From positions 86,835,272 to 86,899,271 of the forward strand of contig NC_030819.1 of assembly GCF_001704415.2 (NCBI RefSeq): a DNA stretch of 64,000 nucleotides, in the 5' to 3' direction. The notes under the pieces are model-generated. The model was given only the letters and a program-made list of their open reading frames with translations. It ran no database searches and was not told the origin of the DNA. Positions 34,801 to 47,290 of this stretch are shown in pieces (position 1 is the stretch's first letter; each line of letters begins with the position of its first letter). The position numbers and the translations under genes were made by a program. This stretch comes from Capra hircus. Its lineage: Eukaryota; Chordata; Mammalia; Artiodactyla; Bovidae.

Positions 34801-36588
34801 AAGTATGGTACTGGCAAAAAAACAGAAATATAGACCAAAGGAACAAGATAGAAAGCCCAGAAATAAACTCATGCACCTATGGGTACCTTATTTTTGACAA
34901 AGGAGGCAAGAATATACAAAGGGCCAAAGACATCCTCTTCAATAAGTGGTGCTGGAAAAACTGGAGAGCTGCAGGTAAAGGAATGGAATTAGAACACTTC
35001 CTAATACTATATACAAAGACAAACACAAAATGAATTAAAGACCTAAATTTAAGACAGAGGCTATAAAACTCTTAGAAGAAAACAGGAGGAACTCTCAATG
35101 ACATAAATCAAAGCAAGATCCTCTATGACCCACCTCCTAGAATGATAGAAATAAAAACAAAATTAAAAGTGATCCTGAGTAAACTTAAAAGCTTTTGTGC
35201 AACAAAAGAAAACTATAAGCAAGGTGAAAATAAAACCCTCAGGACAGGAGAAAAAAAAAAAAAAAACAGCAAGTGAAACAAATGACAAAGGATTGATTTC
35301 CAAAAAATACAAGGAGTTCATGTAACTCATACAAAAAAAAATAAAATTAAATTAAAAAGTGGGGAAAAACCTTAAACAAACATTTCTCCACAACAACATA
35401 CAGATGGCTAACAAACACATGAAAAGATTCTCAATATTGCTTATTATTAGAGGAATGCAAATCAAAACTACAATGAGGCATCACATCAGTCAGAATCAGT
35501 TCAATTCACCTCAGTTCACTTCAATCACTCAGTCGTGTCTGCCTCTTTGCAAAACCAGGAACTGCAGCTCACCAGGTTTCCCTGTCCAGCATCAACTCCA
35601 GGAGGCTGTTCAAACTCATGCCCATCTAACCATCTCATCCTCTGTCATCATGTTCTCCTCCTGTCTTTAGTCTTTCCCAGAATCCGGGTCTTTTCCAATA
35701 AGTCGGTTCTTTGCACCAGGTGACTAAAGTATTGGAGTTTCAGCTTCAACATTAGTCCTTCTAATGAATATTCAGGCATGATTTTCTTTAGGAATGACTG
35801 GATCAATCTCCTTGCAGTCCAACGGACTCTCAAGAGTCTTTTCCAACACCACAGTTCAAAAGCATCAGTTCTTCAGTGCTCAGTTTTCCTTATAATCCAC
35901 CTCTCACATCCATGCATGACTACTGGAAAAACCATAGCTTTGACTGGATGATCAGAATGGCCACCATCAAAAAGTTTACAAACAATAAATGGTGGAGAGG
36001 TTATGGAAAAAAAAAGGGAACCCTCTTGTACTGTTGGTGGGAATATAAATTGATACAGCCACTATGGAAGATGGCATGCAGATTACTTAATAAACTAAGA
36101 CTAAAATCACCATATGACCCAGCTATCCCACTCCTAGGCATATACCTGAGAAAACAAAAATTGAAAAAGACAGATATACCCCAGTGTTCATTGTAGCATT
36201 ATTTACAGTAGCTAGAACATAAAAGAAACCTAGATGTCCATTGACAGATGAATGTATAAGAAGTTGTGGTATAATCAGTCCACCATAAAAATGGTACACA
36301 TTTGAGTGAGTTCAAACGAGGCGGATTAACCTAGAGACTATTATAAACAGTGAAGTAGGCAAGAAAGACAAAGACAAATATTGTATACGAATGCACATAT
36401 ATGAAATCTAGAAAGATGGTACTGAAGACTTTATTTGAAGGGCAACAATGGAAAAACAAACAAAGAGAACAGACTCATGGACGCAGAGAGAGTGGAGGAG
36501 AGGGTGGGAGGTATGGAGCCAGTAACCTGGAAACTTATATTACCATATCTAAAATGGATGGTCAAAGGGAATTTGCTGTATATCTCAG
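34801..36588 (+). pseudogene. Older L1 ORF2 C-terminus and proximal 3' UTR
   Basis: 34728-35033 and 35359-35480 carry C-terminal sequence (YGYLIFDKGGKNIQ, ANKHMKRFSILLIIRGMQIKTTMR). An antisense BovB interrupts at 35497-35951. 35952-36196 then holds the Cys-motif region (GTLLYCWWEYKLIQPLW; the Cys after WWE is Tyr). The 3' UTR follows from about 36410 until a large BovB insertion at 36589. Confidence 0.87.
35497..35951 (-). mobile_element. BovB LINE 3' fragment (antisense) nested in L1
   Basis: It starts with a degenerate ttcag tail and ends at 'catagctttgactggatga'. Flanking 'tcagaat' copies at 35490-35496 and 35952-35958 are probably the core of the TSD. The L1 C-terminal sequence resumes at once. 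Confidence 0.9.
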
Positions 36589-38215
36589 TTCAGTTCAGTC
36601 TCTCAGTCGTGTATAACTCGTTGTGACCTCTTGAACTGAAGCACGCCAAGCTTCCAAGTCCATCACCAACACCCAGAGCTCATTCAAACTTATGTCCTTA
36701 GACTCGCTGATGCCATCCAACCACATCATCCTCTGTTGTATTCTTCTCCTCCTGCCTTCAATCTTTCCCAGCATTAGGGTCTTTCCTAATGAGTCATTTC
36801 TTCACATCAGGTAGCCAAATTATTGGAGCTTCAGCTTTAGGATCAGTCCTTCCAATATATAGTACTCTTTTGGGATGGACTGTTTGGATCTCCTTGCAGT
36901 CCAAGGGACTCTCAAAAGTCTTCTTCAACATGATCCAAAAGCATCAATTCTTTGGCACTCAGCTTTCTTTATAGTCAAACTCTCACATCTATACATGACT
37001 ACTGGAAAAACAATAGCTTTGAAAGATAGACCTTTGTCAACAAAGTAATGTCTCTCCTTTTTAATATGCTGTCTATGTTGGTCATAGCTTTTCTTCCAAG
37101 GAGCAAGAGTGTTTTAATTCTATGGCTGCAGACACCATAAGCAGTGATTTTGGAACCCAAGAATATAAAGTCTCTCACTGTTTCCATTGTTTCCCCATCT
37201 ATTTGCCATGAAGTTGGGGGACAAGATGGCATGATCTTAGTTTTCTAAAAGTTGGATTTTAAACCAACTTTTTCACACTCCTCTTTCACTTTCTCAAAAA
37301 GACTTTGTTAGTTCTTTGCTTCCTGCCATAAAGGTGGTGTCATCTTCACATTTGAGGTTATTGATGTTTCTCCCAGCCATCTTAATTATAGCTTGGGCTT
37401 CATCAAGCCTGACATTTCACATGATGTACTCTGCATATAAGTTAAGTAAACAAGGTGACAATATACAACCTTGATATACTCCTTTCCCAATTTGGAACCA
37501 CTCTGCTGTTTCATGTCTGGTTCTAACTGTTGTTTCCTGACATGCATACAGATTACTCAGGAGACAGGTAAGCTTGTCTGGTAATCCCATCTCTTTAAGA
37601 AATTTTCAGTTTCTTTTGATACACATACTTTAAGGATTTGTCATACTCAATAAAGCAGGTTATGTTTTCTGGAACACTCTCACTTTTTCGATGATCCAAT
37701 GGATGTTGGCAATTTGATCTCTGGTTCCATTTCCTTTTCTAAATCCAGCTTGAACATCTGAAAATGCAATTTTATGTACTGTTGAAGCCTTGCTTGGAAA
37801 ATTTTTACATTACTTTCCTAGTGTGTGAGATTAGTGCAGTTGTGCAGGAGTTTGAATATTCCTTGGCATTGTTTTTCTTTGAGATTGAAATAAAAACTGA
37901 CCTATTCCAGTCCTGTGGCCACTGCTGAGTTTTTGAAATTTGTTGGCATATTGAGTGCAGCGTTTTCACAGCATCATCATTTGGATTTGAAATAGCCCAA
38001 CTGGAATTCCATCACCTCCACTGGCTTTGTTCATAGTGATGCTTGCTAAAGACCACTTGACTTTGCATTCCAGGATGTCTATGTCTAGGTGAGTGTTCAA
38101 GCCATCATGGTTATCTGGGTCATGAAGATCTTCTTCTTCTTCTTCTTTTTTTTTTTTTTGGTACAGTTCTTCTATATATTCTTGTCACCTCTAATTAATA
38201 TCGTTTACTTCTGTT

Positions 38216-38425
38216 GAGCAAGTGAAGTCGCTCAGTCGTGTCTGACTCTTTGCGACCCCATGGACAGAGTAGCCTGGTAGGCTACAGTCCATGGGATTTT
38301 CCAGGCAAGAGTGCTGGAGTGGATTGCCATTTCCTTCTCCAGGGGATCTTCCAGACCCAGGAATCGAGCCCAGGTCTCCCGCATTGTAGGCAGATGCTTT
38401 ACCGTCTGAGCCCCAAGGGAAGCCC
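38216..38425 (-). repeat. Bov-tA SINE (antisense) nested in BovB
   Basis: The reversed tail (agtgaagtcgctcagtcgtg), Bov-A body and tRNA-like head end at 'gggaagccc'. BovB continues across it ('tcgtttacttctgtt' then 'ggtccatacaatttatgtcc'). It is very close to a canonical Bov-tA, so probably young. Confidence 0.93.
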
Positions 38426-38485
38426 AAGGTCCATACAATTTATGTCCTTTACTGTGTCCATCATTGCATTCATGAAAAGTTTTCT

Positions 38486-39864
38486 TCAGTTCAGTTGCTC
38501 AGTCGTGTCCGACTCTTGCCACCCCATGGACTGCAGCACACCAGGCCTCCCTGTCCAAACTAAATCCCAGAATCTACTCAAACTCATGTCCATTGATTTG
38601 GTGATGCCATCCAACCATCTCACCCTCTGTCGTCCCCTTCTCCTCTCACCCTCAGTCGTTCCCAGCATCAGGGTCTTTTCCAATGAGTCAGCTCTTCGCA
38701 TCCGATTGCTAAAGTATTGGAAATTCAGCTTCAACGTCAGGCCTTCCAATGAATACTCAGGACTGATTCACTTTAGGATGGACTGGTTGGATTTCTTTGC
38801 AGTTCAAGGGACTCTCAAGAGTCTTCTCCAACACCACAGTTAAAAAGCATCAATTCTTCAGTGTTCAGCTTTCTTTATACTCCAACTCTCACAGTCATAC
38901 ATGATTACTGGGAAAACCATAGCCTTGACTAGGTGGACCTTTGTTGGGCATAGTAATGTCTCTGCTTTTTAATATGCTATCTAGGTTGGGCGTAATTTTT
39001 CTTCCAATGAGTAAACATCCTTTAATTCCATGGCTGCAATCACCATCTTCAGTGATTTTGGAGGACAAAAAATTAAAGTCTGCCACTGGTTCCACTGTTT
39101 CCCCATCTATTTCCCATGAAGTGGGATGTCATGATCTATGTTTTCTGAATGTTGACCTTTAGGCCAACTTTTTCACTCTCCTCTTTCACTTTCATCAAGA
39201 GGCTTTTTAGCCTCTTTACTTTCTGCCATAAGGGTGGTGTCATCCACATATCTAAGGTTATTGATATTTCTCCTGGCAATCTTCATTCAAGCTCTGCTTC
39301 TTCCAGCCCAGCATTTCTCATGATGTATTCTGCATACAAGTTAAATAAGAATGGTGGAAATTTATAGCCTTGAACGTACTCCTTTTCCTATTTGAAACCA
39401 ATCTGTTGTTCTAACTGTTGCTTACTGACCTGCAGACAGATTTATCAAGAGGCAGGTTAGGTGGTCTGGTATTTCCATCTCTTTAAGAATTTTCCACAGT
39501 TTATTGTGATCCACACAGTCAAAGTCTTTGGCATAGTCATTAAAGCAGAACTTGAAAATCTGGAAGTTCACAGTTCACATGTTTTTGAAGCCTGCTTGGA
39601 GAATTTTGAGCAGTACTTTACTAACTTGTGAAATGAGTGCAATTGTGCTGTAGTTTGAGCACACTTTGGTGTTGGTTTTCTTTGGGATTGGAATGAAAGC
39701 TGACCTTTTCCAGTCCTGTGGCCACTGTTGAATTTTCCAAATTTGCTGGCAAATTGAGTGCAGCACTTTCACAGCATCATCCTTTAGGATTTGAAATAGC
39801 TCAAGTGGAATTCCATCACTTCCACTAGCTTTGTTCATAGTGATGCTTCCTAGGGCCAACTTGA
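38486..39864 (-). mobile_element. Second BovB LINE (antisense) nested in the first
   Basis: A new BovB 3' tail appears at 38486 ('tcagttcagttgctcagtcg') in the middle of the first BovB's central region. It extends to 'gggccaacttgact' at about 39864, after which the first BovB resumes with 'tggtatctctgattttcttg'. The minus-strand piece 39575-39859 reads ALGSITMNKASGSDGIPLEL. No clear TSD. A stretch of RT near motif A is deleted around 39550. Confidence 0.88.
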
Positions 39865-40978
39865 CTTGGTATCTCTGATTTTCTTGAAGTGGTCTCTAGT
39901 CTTTCCCATTTTATTGTTTTCTTCTGTTTCTTTGCATTGATCACTGAGGAAGGCTTTTTTTTTTTTTCTTTTATCTCTCCTGGCTATTCTTTGTAACACT
40001 GCATTCAACTGTGTATATCTTTCTTTATTTCCTTTGCCTTTAGCTTCTCTTCTTTTCTCAGCTATTTGTAAGGCCTCCTCAAACAACCATTTTTCCTTTT
40101 TGCATTTTCTTTTCTTGTGGATGGTCTTGATCACTCCTCCTGTACAATGTCTCGAACCTCTGTCCATAGTTCTTCAGGCACTCTGTCTATCAGATCTAAC
40201 CCCTGAATCTATTTGTCACTTCCACTGTATAATCATAAGGGATTTGTTTAAGGTCATACCTGAAGAGTCTAGTGGTTTTCCCTACTTTCTTCAATTTAGG
40301 ACTTAATTTTGGATTGAGAAGTTCATGAGCTGAGCCACAATCAGCTCCCAGTCTTGTTTTTTTCTGACTGTATGGAGCTTCTCTGTCTTTAGCTGCAAAG
40401 AATATAATCAATCTGATTTCATTGTTGACCATCTGGTGATGTCCATGTGTAGAGTTTTCTCCTGTGTTGTTGGAAGAGGGTGTTTGCTATGACCAGTGCT
40501 TTCTCTTGGCACAACTCTGTTAGCCTTTGCCCTACTTCATTTTGTACTACAAGGCCAAATTTGTCTGTTACTCCAAGTATCTCTTGACTTCTTACTTTTG
40601 CATTCCAGTCTCCTATGATGAAAAGGGTATTAGTTTTAAAAGGTCTTCATAGAGTTGTTCCGCTTCTACTTGTTCAGGAGTTTTGCTTGTTAAACAGACT
40701 TGGATTACCGTGATATTGAATGGTGTGCATTGGAAAGAAACAGAGATCATGCTGTCATTTTCGAGATTGTACCCAAGTACTGCCTTTTGCATAAACTGCT
40801 GTATGTCTCAGGAAACTCAAACATGGGCTTTGTATCAACCTAGAGGGGTGGAATGGGAAGGGAGATGGGAGTGAGGCTCAAGAGGGAAGGTCATATATAT
40901 GCAAGATTAATTTTGAGGTTTGACAGAAAACTACAAATTTCTGTAAAGCAATTATTAATTAAAAATAAATAAATTTTT

Positions 40979-40993
40979 AAAAAGCTAATGACA
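40979..40993. repeat. Target-site duplication, right copy (15 bp)
   Basis: Exact copy of 27452-27466, 13.5 kb away. It proves that everything between arrived within or after one L1 insertion. Confidence 0.95.
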
Positions 40994-41245
40994 AAATATG
41001 ACAGCTTCTCAATTGTTTAACGACTTGATAGCAATAATAATAATATTGATTATATTGTCAGCAATAAGGTAGAGCATTTTTATTACCTCCCAAGCCCAGT
41101 CCTATTGTTTTACATAACTTTATTTAATACTCACATCTTCTGAGATCAGTAAGATATTCATGTCATTTAAATATGATGAAATAAAAATTGTTTCAGGTTA
41201 AATAGATTCTAAGAGTTGGAATAGAGATTTCACTCCAGATGTGTG
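40994..41245. other. Short unique spacer
   Basis: AT-rich, nothing recognised. Confidence 0.55.
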
Positions 41246-41890
41246 TTCAGTTCAGTTCAGTTCAGTTCAGTCGCTCAGTCGTGTCCAACTCTTTGCAACC
41301 CCATGAATCGCAGCACGCCAGGCCTCCCTGTCTATCACCAACTCTCGGAGTTCATTCAGACTCACATCCATCTAGTCAGTGATGACATCCAGCCATCTCA
41401 TCCTCTGTCGTCCCCTTCTCCTCCTGCCCCCAATCCCTTCCAGCATCAGAGTCTTTTCCGATGAGTCAGCTCTTCACATGAAGTGGCCAAAGTACTGGAG
41501 TTTCAGCTTTAGCATCATTCCTTCCAAAGAAATCCCAGGGCTGATCTCCTTCAGAATGCACTCGTTGGATCCTCTTGCAGTCTCAAGAGTCTTCTCCAAC
41601 ACCACAGTTCAAAAGGATCAATTCTTTGGTGCTCAGCCTTCTTCACAGTTCAAATCTCACATCCATACATGACTACAGGAAAAACCATAGCCTTGACTAG
41701 ATGGACCTTAGTCCGCAAAGTAATGTCTCTGCTTTTGAATACGCTATCTAGGTTGGTCAAATCTTTTCTTCCAAGGAGTAAGCGTCTTTTAATTTCATGG
41801 CTGCAGTCACCATCTTCAGTGATTTTGGAGCCCCCAAAAATAAAGTCTGACACTGTTTCCCCTGTTTCCCCATCTATTTCTTATGAAGTG
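41246..41890 (-). mobile_element. BovB LINE 3' fragment (antisense)
   Basis: It starts with five ttcag units and a near-canonical 3' end (gtcgctcagtcgtgtccaac), then the ORF2 C-terminus. It is truncated at the region before the 'GPITSWEID' block. The minus piece 41650-41853 reads SHEIKRRLLLGRKDLTNLDS. The low lesion density suggests a younger copy. Confidence 0.93.
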
Positions 41891-41930
41891 AAGTGTGTGA
41901 AACATATACATAGGAACTAACATTCTTATT

Positions 41931-43981
41931 CAGTTCAGTTAAGTTGTTCACTCATGTCCAACTCTTTGCAACCCCATGAACCATAGCACGCCAGGCCTGC
42001 CTGTCCATCACCAACTCCCAGAGTCCACCTAAACCAATATCCATTGAGTCAGTGATGCCATCCAATCATCTTATCCTCTGTCGTCCCTTTCTCCTCCCGC
42101 CCTCAATCTTTCCCAGCATCAGGGTCTTTTCAAATTAGTCAGCTCTTCGCATCATGTGGGCAAAGTACTGGAGTTTCAGCTTCAGCGTCAGTCCTTCCAA
42201 TGAACTACCAGGACTGATCTCCTTTAGGATGGACTGGTTGGATCTCCTTGCAATCCAAGAGACTCTCAAGAGCCTTCTCAAACACCACAGTTCAAAAGCA
42301 CCAATTCTTCACAATCAAATTTCTTCACAGTCCAACTCTCACATTCATGCATGACCACGGGAAAAATCATAGCCTTGACTAGATGGATCCTTGTTGACAA
42401 GGTAATGTCTTTGCTTTTTAATATGCTGTCTAGTTTGGTCATAACTTTCCTTCCAAACAATAAGGGTCTTTTAATTTCATGGCTGCAATCACCATCCGCA
42501 GTGATTTAGGAGCCCAGAAAAATAAAGTCAGCCATTGTTTCCACTGTTTCCCCATCTATTTCCCATGAAGAGATGGGACCAGATGCCATGATCTTAGTTT
42601 TCTGAATATTGAGCTTTAAGCCAACTTTTCACTCTCCTCTTTCACTTCCATCAAAAGGTTCTTTAGTTCTTCTTCACTTTCTGCCATAAAGGTGATGTAA
42701 TCTGCATATCTGAGGGTATTGATATTTCCCCCAGCAATCTTGATTCCAGCTTGTGCTTCTTCCAGCCCAGGATTTATCCTGATGTACTCTGCATATAAAT
42801 TAAATAAGCAGGGTGACTATATACAGCCTTGACGTACTCCTTTTCCTATTTGGAACCAGTCTGTTGTTCCATGTCCAGTTCTAAATGCTGCTTCCTGATC
42901 TGCATACAGGTTTCTCAAGAGGCAGGTCAGGTGGTCTGGTATGCCCATCTCTTTCAGAATTTCCACAGTTGATTGTGATCCACACAGTCAAAGGCTTTGG
43001 CATAGCTAATAAAGCAGAAATAGATGTTTGTTTGTTTGTTTGTTTCTGGAACTCTCTTACTTTTTCAATGATCCAGCAGATGTTGGCAATTTGATCTCTG
43101 GTTCTTCTGCTTTTTCTAAATCCAGCTTGAACATCTGGAAGTTCATGGTTCACATATTGCTGAAGCCTGGCTTGGAGAATTTTAGGCATCACTTTACTAG
43201 CGTATAAGATGAGTGCAAGTGTGCGGTAGTTTGCACATTTTTTGGCATTACCTTTCTTTGGGATTGGAATGAAAATTGAACTTTTCTAGTCCTGTGGCCA
43301 CTGTTGAGGTTTCCAAATTTGCTGGCATATTAAGTGCAGCACTTTTACAGCATCACCTCTTAGATTTGCAATATCTCAACTGGAATTCCATCACCTCCAC
43401 TAGCTTTGTTCGCAGTGATGCTTTCTAAGGCCCACTTGACTTCACGTTCCAGGATGTCTGGCTCTAGGTGAGTTATCTCACCGTCTTGATTATCTGGGTC
43501 ATGAAGATCTTTTTTGTACAGTTCTGTGTATTCTTGCCACCTCTTCTTAATATCTTCTGCTTCTATTTTGTCCCTACCATTTCTATCCATTATTGAGCCC
43601 ATCTTTGCATGAAATGTTCTCTTGTGATCTCTGATTATCTTGAAGAAATCTCTAGTCTTTCCCATTCTATTGTTTTCCTCTATTTCTTTGCATTGATCAC
43701 TGAGGAAGGCTTTCTTATCTCTCCTTGCTATTCTTTGGAACTCTGTATTCAAATGGGTATATCTTTCCTTTCCTCCTTTGTTTTTGCTTCCTTTTTTTTT
43801 TTTTTTTTTTTTTTTACAGCTGTTTGTAAGGCCTCCTCAGACAGCCGTTTTGCATTTTTGCATTTCTTTTTCTTGGGGATGGTTTTGATTCCTGTCTCCT
43901 GTACAATGTCATGAAGGTCCATCCATAGTTCATCAGGCACTCTGTCTATCAAATCTAGTCTCTTAAAATTCTCTTTCTCAC
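41931..43981 (-). mobile_element. BovB LINE, 3' two-thirds (antisense), with 8-bp TSD
   Basis: The TSD ttcttatt lies at 41923-41930 and 43982-43989. It spans the 3' tail, C-terminus, full RT and central region. Minus-strand pieces are 42881-43192 (LQARLQQYVNHELPDVQAGF), 43360-43752 (SDQCKEIEENNRMGKTRDFF, then EPDILEREVKWALESIT) and 43749-44036 (DLIDRVPDELWMDL). A T24 tract at 43792-43815 is an A-run on the element strand, expanded from a lysine-rich stretch. 5'-truncated. Confidence 0.93.
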
Positions 43982-43989
43982 TTCTTATT

Positions 43990-44908
43990 AAAAATATAGG
44001 AAAAACTTGAGTAAGAATTAATTCAGCAGAATGCACAAGAAAAACATCTCAAAACCTAATATAATTTAATCTGGGTAAAATAAGATATTTTAAACATCAC
44101 ACAAGAAAAAATCATAGCTTGCAATTTTTCTGAATTTCATTATAAATCAATGTTTCTGAAAGCTGTGTCCACTAAGTTTCATGAACCTGGCTGTTCATTA
44201 GTTAATAACAAAAATACCATACCAAGATTATTGGGTTTATTTAAGCCAAGTAAATCAGAAAAAATTGGCAGTCACAGGATGAACTGTAGTAAACACTAAT
44301 AATACAGTACAAGCAGAATAAATGTTTTTCACAACACAACTATATAGTTAGACTGAAAAAAGTTTTGTGTGAACACTGGAGATCCAGATAATGAGTTTGT
44401 ACATGTAGTTTATATGACTCTGTTACAACCCTGACCATGATCACCTGAAGTCTTAGAAAAGCTTGAAAGTCCTTAGAGAATCTACCTGGACAACTGAAAC
44501 CATTCTCCCTATTCCTGGGGAAATTGTCATGTTGCAGTTATCTAATTGCAAGGGAAAAGCTTATCTTTGTAGATTTCCTCCCCTGTAATGTCTTAGATCA
44601 GAACCTTATGTTTGAGTTCAGATGACTGGATGAATTTCCAGATCTGAATGCTTTCATGTACTTTTGTGAGACTTTGGTGAAAATAACTGCCTACATGCAG
44701 TCTGACTGCTTATTCAATATGACCATCATCAACAAGATAGATCAGTGGAGCTAGAAGAGTATATGCTGAGCAGAAGGCAGATGTGAACAGCTTGATTTGC
44801 TCTATCCTATCCTCTGAAGGCCTGAACTCTAACTTATTTTCTCTTTTGAAAAAGTAGCACTTAGGCTATTAAAAAAAAACAAACTGTTATATACTATATA
44901 TAATCTTG

Positions 44909-44912
<4 letters not shown>
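43990..44912. other. Unique intergenic sequence
   Basis: No gene or repeat recognised. An A9 run lies near 44871. Confidence 0.55.

Positions 44913-44946
<34 letters not shown>
44913..44946. repeat. (TA)17 microsatellite
   Basis: There are 34 nt of uninterrupted TA repeat immediately 5' of a SINE. Confidence 0.95.
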
Positions 44947-44947
<1 letters not shown>

Positions 44948-44950
<3 letters not shown>

Positions 44951-45140
44951 TTCTCTAGTGGCTCAGATGGTAAAGAGATTGCCTCCAATGAGGAAGACCA
45001 GGGTTTGATCCCTGAGCCAGGAAGATCCCCTGGAGAAGGGAATGGCAAACCACTCCAGTATTCTTGCCTGGGAAATTCCATGGACGGAAGAGCCTGAAGG
45101 GTCCCAATCCGTGGGGTCACAGAGTCAGACATGATTGAGT
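44948..45140 (+). repeat. Bov-tA SINE
   Basis: Head 'tctctagtggctcagatggt', box B-like 'gggtttgatccc', Bov-A body and tail 'cagagtcagacatgattgag'. It is wedged between a TA repeat and an AC repeat. Confidence 0.93.
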
Positions 45141-45143
45141 GAT

Positions 45144-45250
45144 TAACACACACACACATATATAATTTTATAACTTAATTTACACACACATGTACCATTT
45201 ACACACATACATATGCATATATATGTACGTGTGTGTGTGTGTGTGTGTAT
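45144..45250. repeat. AC- and GT-rich simple repeats
   Basis: (AC)n begins at the SINE tail (45147-45157), with a second ACAC run at 45182-45189 and then (GT)11 at 45229-45249. The runs are short and imperfect. Confidence 0.85.
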
Positions 45251-46164
45251 AATTGATTCTGTTATAAGACTGCAACATCTTATTTCTCTGACTGTCTCCC
45301 TGGAAGTATCCACGATTCTCAGGTAGGTATAAGTATGCTTCACTATGCTTTCACAGTTTAAGAATATAGCAATATAATTTAAAATATGTTTAATTGCTTT
45401 GGAAATTGCTTTGGAAAATTATATATAAATTTATATATTATGATAAATATATAATTTTGTAACAATTCTTAGACAGCATTATGCCCTTGAGACTTTTCAT
45501 TTGGATTTGTATAAACATAGTTTATTTTTTAAACTTTTTGCTTTTCAGTATTCAATTTAAGAAATACTCAAAGCTTGTCTATACATCCCTCTGTTGAGAT
45601 AAAATTGAATGTTTTACCCATATATTATTTTTTTACTTCATCTTTGTGCAGTCTTATTTTACACATTTAATAGAGATACTCTAGGTGTATACCTCTTAAT
45701 GAAATTGTTGAACTGGAGGAAATAAATATACATCTCTCTATTAAGCATTACAAATTTTCACCAAATGTAGCTCTAAAGTGTATGAAAGTTTTTAAATGAT
45801 AAAAATAATGACCCAAATTGACCATGTTTGCCACTAGAAATATAAAATAGGAAATCAATGCTATCTTGCGGCAGATATTCCAATGAGAAAATTGTGAATA
45901 TCATTCCATTTTTGGCCAGTTAAGCTTCTTATTCTTTAAATCAACTTTTCAACAGGGTCGTTTCTCATTCATTTATTTTGTTTTGGGAAAAAGTGTTATA
46001 TATTGATACTTTGAGATATTAAAAATCTTAGAAAAGTATATAATTATTTTACTTTTGGTGGATGTGTCAGAACTAATTATATAAATTGTATTTGCTATGT
46101 AAAATACTGTGGAAAGGAAAATGTTAATTTATTACATAAAATTTAAAAGTCAGACATCACTGTA
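45251..46164. other. AT-rich unique intergenic sequence
   Basis: No exon, RNA gene or recent repeat recognised. Confidence 0.55.
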
Positions 46165-46790
46165 GCTACTTTTTCTAAATTGAAGTATAGTTGACATACA
46201 ATGTATTAGTTTCAAATTTACAACTGGTAACGACATTTATACACATCACAAATTGACTACAAGTCTAGAAATTACATGTCATCATACAAAGTTATGACAG
46301 TATAATTGACCATATTGCTTACACTGTGTATTTTAATATATCCCGTGATATTTATATTATACCTGGAAGCTTGTACTATTACTCCCTTCACCCTGTCTTC
46401 TAGTGACCATTAGTTAGTTTTCTGTATTTAAGTAATTCTGAAGTGAGAAAGGGATGCATATATGTTTCACCCAGGAGTGGAATTGCTGAATGACAGGGTA
46501 GTTCTATTTTTAATTTTGTAACAAAACTTCATACAGTTTTCCACAGAGGCTGCACCAATTTACATTCTCACTAACAGTGCATGAGGGTTCTCTTCCACAT
46601 TCTGTCCAACACTTGTTATTTCCTGTCTTTTTTTGATAGTAACCATTCTTTTTGATGCAATTGAAAATGGAATTATTTTTAATGCATCCTTTTGATAGAT
46701 CTTCATTAATATGTATGAGTGTGACATATTGCTGTCTATTAATCTTATCCACTGTAACTTGACAGAATTCATTTATTAGCCATGATAATT
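46165..46790 (-). mobile_element. Old L1 3' part (antisense)
   Basis: 'tctaaattgaagtatagttg' is the reversed L1 3' terminus. Further in, 'ggagtggaattgctgaatga' and 'gaggctgcaccaatttacat' are the reversed ORF2 C-terminus (GTLxHCWWxC region). The minus piece 46510-46752 reads NKCWTECGREPSCTVSENVN, a damaged Cys motif. It is more diverged than the bovine-specific L1s here. Confidence 0.78.
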
Positions 46791-46884
46791 TTTAATGGAG
46801 TCTTTAGAATTTTCTATATACAGTTATATATCATTTTATTGAACTACATCCTGTTATATTTTGCAGATATGGCATTCTTAACAA

Positions 46885-47155
46885 GCTAAAGGTTTGAATG
46901 GGCTTCTTGCAGTGGCTTCTTTTCTTGCAGAGAAAGAGCTCTAAGGCACCTTGGCTTCAATAGTTGTGACACACTAGCTCTAGAGTGTATAGGCTTCAGC
47001 AGCTGTGTCTCCTGGGCTCTAGAGAAAAGTTGCAGCACACGAACAAGCTCAGTTTGCCTGTGGGATGTGTAATCCTTCTGAGCCAAAGACTAAAACTGTG
47101 TCTCACACACTGGCAGACAGATGCCCCAACAACTAAATCACCATGGAAGTACAGC
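46885..47155 (-). repeat. CHR-type cetartiodactyl SINE (antisense), old
   Basis: 'gggctctagag' (47014-47024), 'gttgcagcacac' and 'caagctcagtttgcctgtgg', then 'cactggcagacagatg', follow the reversed CHR/tRNA-Glu SINE order. Many substitutions and no TSD. Family assignment is from remembered block order. Confidence 0.6.
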
Positions 47156-47290
47156 TGATATTTATCTTAGATATAGATGATTTTACTGCTTTTATCTTTA
47201 ACCAGCAAACTAGCTTTATAAGTACAACCACTTACTTTTAGCATATATTTGTCTTTACTAGAATTTTTTTTTCTTTATTATTTTTCTAGT

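Larger units (their letters stand above)
36589..40796 (-). mobile_element. Large BovB LINE (antisense) in L1 3' UTR, itself hosting a SINE and a second BovB
   Basis: The 15-nt TSD tgctgtatatctcag (36574-36588) / tgctgtatgtctcag (40797-40811) has one mismatch. The BovB covers 36589-38215, 38426-38485 and 39865-40796. It runs from the 3' tail through the ORF2 C-terminus, RT, the central region (minus-strand piece 39850-40167, KKKAFLSDQCKETEENNKMGK), and into the endonuclease, ending at the region equivalent to 'NAVLGCN'. Nested: SINE 38216-38425 and BovB 38486-39864. Frames are broken throughout. Confidence 0.92.
27467..40978 (+). mobile_element. Full-length older L1 (about 8.0 kb of L1) with nested insertions
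   Basis: One L1 can be followed from its first bases (aacaagatggcagaggaata) to its A-rich 3' end at 40978, and a perfect 15-bp TSD flanks it. Order: a long 5' UTR (27467 to about 30950), ORF1 relic (about 30975-31810), an A/TA-rich spacer (31849-31965), ORF2 relic (31966-36196 and beyond) and a 3' UTR (36400-36588 plus 40797-40978). Nested inside are BovB at 30102-30616, 35497-35951 and 36589-40796 (which carries a further BovB and a SINE), plus a SINE at 33618-33822. A Bov-A fragment at 28533-28640 may be nested or part of the 5' UTR. All reading frames are heavily damaged. Confidence 0.93.

Noticed and set aside
38238..38843. A 201-codon open frame on the plus strand
   Set aside because: It reads across the antisense of a Bov-tA SINE, a junction and an antisense BovB. 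The sense strand explains all of it.
45143..45343. A short Cys/Thr-rich minus-strand frame
   Set aside because: It comes from AC/GT simple repeats.
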